Assembly (NCBI RefSeq): GCF_000963705.1 | Contig: NZ_LAJY01000062.1 | Coordinates: forward strand, 1-8,957 | Reading direction: 5' to 3' | DNA length: 8,957 bases | Source: Elstera litoralis | Lineage (GTDB): Bacteria; Pseudomonadota; Alphaproteobacteria; Elsterales; Elsteraceae | Part shown: one piece after another, positions 6,183 to 8,957 of the stretch | How positions within the stretch are numbered: the first letter of the stretch is position 1 | Layout: each line of letters begins with the position of its first letter | Made by a program: the position numbers and the translations under genes | The notes under the pieces: model-generated | Database searches by the model: none | What the model was told of the DNA's origin: nothing | Seen by the model: the letters and a program-made list of their open reading frames with translations, nothing else

Positions 6183-8452
6183 ATGCAGACGCCCCCATCC
6201 CCTGGCTGGAGTGGGGCGCGCCGCCTGTTGCGGCGTCTGCGGGATTTAATGGCGGCGGGGACGGCGGCGGAAGAGCGGTTGAATCAAACCGTCCGCCTCA
6301 TCGCCTCGGACATGGTGGCCGAGGTTTGCTCGGTCTACATTATGCGCGCGGGTGAAGTGCTGGAGCTCTTCGCCACCGAAGGCTTGAACCCGGACGCGGT
6401 GCATAAAACCCGCATGCGGGTGGGCGAAGGCTTGATCGGCGATATTGCCGCCCATGCGCGCGCCATTGCCGCGTCGGACGCCTGGGCGCACCCGAACTTC
6501 TCCTACCGCCCCGAGACCGGCGAAGATCTATTCCGCTCGCTAATGGGCGTACCGATCATGCGCGGCGGGCGCGTCGCCGGGGTTCTGGCGGTCCAAAACA
6601 AGGCGCAGCGGCTCTATACGGAAGAAGAGCTGGAAACGCTCGAAACCGTGGCGATGGTGCTGGCCGAACTGATTGCCTCGGGCGATCTGGTCAACCCGTC
6701 CGAAGCGATTATGGCCGATGCCACCGCCATTGCACCGCGCCGCTTGGATGGCTTGCGGTTGAATGCCGGGCTCGCCATCGGCACGGCCCTACTGCATTCG
6801 CCGCGCGTGACCATTCGGCAAATGGTGGCGGAAAACCCGGCGGAAGAGCTGGAGCGCCTGAAAGCCGCCGTCTCCGATATGCACACCCAGCTCGACACCC
6901 TCCTCACCGGCTCGGACGTGATGGCGAGCGGCGAATTGCAGGACGTGATGGAAAGCTACCGGATGTTCGCCCAAGACCGGGGCTGGCTCGGGCGCATCCG
7001 CGAGGCGATCAATACCGGGCTTACGGCAGAAGCCGGGGTGCAAAAGGTCCAGAACGATATGCGCGCCCGCATGCGCGAAGTGACCGACCCTTACCTGCGC
7101 GAACGGCTGCTGGACCTTGAAGACCTCACGGGCCGCCTGCTCACCCATCTGTCGGGGGCGGTACTCGATACGTCGGAAATGCCGCTGGATGCGATTGTTT
7201 TCGCCCGCGCGATGGGGCCGGCGGAACTGCTGGATTACGACCGCAGCAAGCTGAAGGGGCTGGTGCTGGAGGAAGGTTCGGCCACCTCCCATGTTTCCAT
7301 CGTCGCGCGAGCGCTCGATATTCCGGTTCTGGGCCGCGTCTCCGACGTGCTCGACCGCGTTGAAACCGGCGATCAAGTGGTCTTGGATGGGGATAACGGC
7401 CAGGTTTTCATCCGTCCGGGGCAAGACGTGCTGGATGCGGTGCGCGTCTCAATGCAAGCCCAGGCCGATTTGAAACTACGCTATGCCGCCACCCGCCATC
7501 TTCCGGCGATGACGCGCGACGGCCAGTCGGTCGCGCTGATGCTGAACGCGGGGCTGCTGATCGATCTCTCGCATCTGGAGGAAACCGGCGCCGATGGGAT
7601 CGGGCTCTACCGCACCGAAATTCCCTTCATGGTCCGCTCCTCCTACCCGAATGTCGCCACCCAAACCGATATTTACCGGAAAGTGCTGGAGGCCGCCGAC
7701 ACGCGCCCCGTGACCTTCCGCACCCTCGATATTGGCGGCGATAAGGCCCTGCCCTATTTCGACGCGGGTGAGGATGAGAATCCGGCGATGGGCTGGCGCG
7801 CTATCCGCATCGGGCTCGACCGCCCAATCATGCTGCGCCAGCAGTTGCGTGCCCTCATTCGGGCCGCCGCCGAGCGCGAGTTGCGCGTGATGTTCCCGAT
7901 GGTTGCAACCGTCGAGGAATATTTGCGCGCCCGCGCGCTGCTGGATGAAGAACTGACCCGCGCCGAAGACCGAGGCGAGGTGATGCCGGAGCGCATCAAG
8001 GTCGGCGCGATGCTGGAAGTGCCAAGCCTGATGTGCAGATGCCGCAACTGCTGGCGCGCGTCGATTTCCTCTCGGTCGGCTCCAATGATCTCTTGCAGTT
8101 CCTCTTCGCCTGGGATCGCGGCAGCCCGCGCCTGTCCGACCGCTATGATACGCTGAACCCCGGCGTACTGGCGTTCTTCGACGATCTGGTGCGCAAGGCC
8201 CGCGCCGCCTCCGTCCCCATCACCCTGTGCGGCGAAATGGCCGGGCGGCCATTGGAAGCGATGATGCTGATCGGCCTCGGCTTCCGTGCCCTCTCGATGA
8301 CCGCTGCCGCCATCGGCCCGGTAAAAATGATGACGCGCTCACTGGATGCTCGGCAGTTGCGCCCGCTGCTCGATCAAATCATGCACCATCCGGTCGCCAC
8401 CCTGCGCGGCACGCTGCGCGGCTATGCCCGCGACCGGGGGATTGTTCTGTAA
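6183..8452 (+). pseudogene. ptsP: Phosphoenolpyruvate-protein phosphotransferase PtsP (Enzyme I-Ntr), frameshifted
   Basis: Enzyme I of the nitrogen phosphotransferase system takes phosphate from PEP and passes it via NPr to EIIA-Ntr, signalling nitrogen and carbon state. A GAF domain (about 20-165) is the family's sensor for glutamine and 2-oxoglutarate. An NPr-binding helical part follows (about 185-335). The phosphohistidine domain has EEGSATSHVSIVARAL with active His370. The PEP barrel has GIGLYRTEIPFM and FRTLDIGGDKALPYF. After LEVPSLM (ending at 8033) the frame is lost: it reads CRCRNC... and stops at 8156, giving 657 residues with a 40-residue false tail. The correct frame resumes from 8036 as QMPQLLARVDFLSVGSND and runs to 8452, with catalytic LCGEMAGRP (Cys683 once restored). 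Adding one G to make ATG TGG CAG restores MWQMPQ and a normal 756-residue protein. The start at 6183 has GGGAGG five bases ahead. Real mutation or sequence error cannot be told apart. Confidence 0.9.
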
Positions 8453-8465
8453 GGCTCCCTTACGG
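8447..8465. repeat. Short inverted repeat across two convergent stop codons
   Basis: CTGTAAGG (8447-8454) and CCTTACGG (8458-8465) pair over a CTC loop. Six core pairs are perfect, and the two outer pairs add one G-U and one C-G. The repeat holds both stop codons, TAA of ptsP and TAA of the facing antitoxin gene, which are only seven bases apart. No T run follows on either strand, so at most it is a weak bidirectional transcription barrier. Confidence 0.35.
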
Positions 8466-8828
8466 TGCGGGTTCCCGAATCAACGCATCCGCCGGAATAT
8501 GCCATTCCTTATGCAATTTCCGGATCATCGTGATCGATAATCTATTGATATTGCCGGAAAGAATTTCGGACGCGCGGCTTCGGCTACCCAGCAGGCGGGT
8601 TAGATCGGTTTGACGATAGCCCATTTGCTCCATGCGAAACTCGATGGCCTCAAGCGGCGTCGGCGGATCGATGGGAAAAGCCTCGCGTTCATAATGCTGC
8701 ACAAGAATAGCGAGAGCCTCAAGCTCATCCACCTCGGGCGTATCGGCCTCGGCCAACATCAGCAGGCCAATGCGGTCAAGCGCCGCCCGATGCTGTTCGG
8801 GGGTTTTGATAGGGTGCAGCATGCTCAT
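8460..8828 (-). CDS. higA: HigA-type antitoxin, helix-turn-helix (XRE family)
   Basis: A 122-residue antitoxin of the HigBA toxin-antitoxin type, where the antitoxin follows the toxin, neutralises it and represses the shared promoter. The N-terminal half (about 1-60) is the HigA extension: KTPEQHRAALDRIGLLMLAE, then DTPEVDELEALAILVQHYE and the family hallmark FPIDPPTPLEAIEFRMEQ. The C-terminal helix-turn-helix (about 62-112) reads GYRQTDLTRLLGSRSRASEILSG with recognition-helix residues SRSRASEI, then RLSITMIRKLHKEWHIPADALI. The ATG at 8828 overlaps the stop of the toxin frame (ATGA) and has AAGGA just upstream; a second in-frame ATG two codons later is possible. The region is AT-richer than the neighbouring genes, which fits horizontal acquisition. 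It faces ptsP, with seven bases between the stops. The toxin in front appears broken, so this may be an orphan antitoxin. Confidence 0.85.
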   Translation of the reverse strand: MSMLHPIKTPEQHRAALDRIGLLMLAEADTPEVDELEALAILVQHYEREAFPIDPPTPLEAIEFRMEQMGYRQTDLTRLLGSRSRASEILSGNINRLSITMIRKLHKEWHIPADALIREPAP

Positions 8829-8890
8829 ATCGTCCTTACGTCGATCTTATCATACTCTTGATGGGTTCCTGCAAAACGGATGAACAATAC
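8825..8890 (-). pseudogene. higB: HigB-type toxin, C-terminal remnant
   Basis: On the minus strand, directly before the antitoxin, the last ~21 codons read (V)LFIRFAGTHQEYDKID-VRTI, ending in TGA that overlaps the antitoxin ATG. This matches the conserved C-terminus of HigB mRNA interferases (pattern VYIRFIGTHxEYDKID). The match stops near 8890. Further upstream the same frame gives an unrelated QRARG-type sequence without the expected N-x-YRL strand. It reaches an in-frame TGA at 8951-8953 with no ATG or GTG start between, and neither of the other two frames gives a HigB-like continuation. The toxin is therefore truncated or disrupted at about 8890, not merely cut by the window edge or shifted by one base. 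A highly divergent toxin would have to use a TTG start, which is unlikely. Confidence 0.65.
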
Positions 8891-8913
8891 GTAAAAAACT
8901 CCCCGCGCCCGCT

Positions 8914-8932
8914 GGCTGCTGATACAGTAGCC
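8914..8932. repeat. Imperfect hairpin beside the toxin break
   Basis: GGCTGCTG (8914-8921) and CAGTAGCC (8925-8932) form an eight-pair stem with one G-U pair and an ATA loop. It lies in the unassigned sequence between the end of toxin similarity (about 8890) and the window edge. No T run follows, so a terminator is not supported. A subterminal hairpin of an insertion element is one possibility, but no transposase is visible. Confidence 0.3.
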
Positions 8933-8957
8933 TTCACGTTTGGCCTTTCGTCAGATT

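Noticed and set aside
8025..8040. Programmed -1 frameshifting in ptsP
   Set aside because: A -1 shift after ATG would give a full-length product with Val in place of Trp, but there is no X-XXY-YYZ slippery heptamer or clear downstream structure, and ptsP is not known to be recoded.
8033..8452. The 3' part of ptsP as an independent gene starting at GTG 8033
   Set aside because: It has no ribosome binding site of its own and begins in the middle of a conserved barrel strand; it is the second half of the frameshifted gene.
8933..8957. Resemblance of GGCCTTTCGTC to the 3' arm of an rRNA-operon terminator
   Set aside because: The matching 5' arm and the T-rich tail are missing; the likeness covers only a few bases.

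Overview
The window is a GC-rich stretch of chromosome from an alphaproteobacterium, most likely of the Rhodospirillales type. That placement is inferred from gene content and order (ubiG divergent from lysC, with a GAF-type ptsP downstream), from codon use strongly biased to G/C third positions, and from a GC-rich palindromic repeat of a kind common in this class. No rRNA, tRNA or CRISPR array was seen, and apart from a possible element end at the right edge no mobile element was recognised.

Region 1 (1-2523, + strand) is the end of a surface-glycan gene cluster: the 3' end of a family-4-like glycosyltransferase, a UDP-glucose 4-epimerase (galE) and a second complete GT-B glycosyltransferase. 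Each stop overlaps the next start by four bases (ATGA, then GTGA), so the three are translationally coupled. GalE would supply UDP-galactose-type donors to such transferases. Region 2 (2524-2709) lies between convergent genes and is filled by a composite palindromic element: four strong GC-rich hairpins arranged as two inverted arms around an AT-richer centre.

Region 3 (2710-3723, - strand) holds ubiG (ubiquinone O-methyltransferase) followed by a 69-residue uncharacterised protein with a very strong ribosome binding site. Region 4 (3724-3880) is the divergent ubiG/lysC control region. A perfect 10-bp inverted repeat there brackets candidate promoters for both directions whose -10 elements overlap.

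Region 5 (3881-8452, + strand) is an apparent operon: lysC (aspartate kinase), a nitronate monooxygenase/FabK-like flavoprotein, and ptsP (Enzyme I of the nitrogen phosphotransferase system). ptsP is broken as written: one base is missing near 8034, which splits the PEP-binding barrel and separates the catalytic cysteine from the rest. Region 6 (8453-8957, - strand) is visibly AT-richer and carries a HigA-type antitoxin. Of the toxin gene expected in front of it, only about the last 20 codons can be recognised. Upstream of these the reading frame loses its resemblance to HigB and meets a stop, so the toxin looks truncated or disrupted close to position 8890.

The most noteworthy points are the ptsP frame break, the antitoxin with a fossil toxin, the symmetric ubiG/lysC control region and the composite palindromic repeat. 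I found no convincing new multi-gene system.
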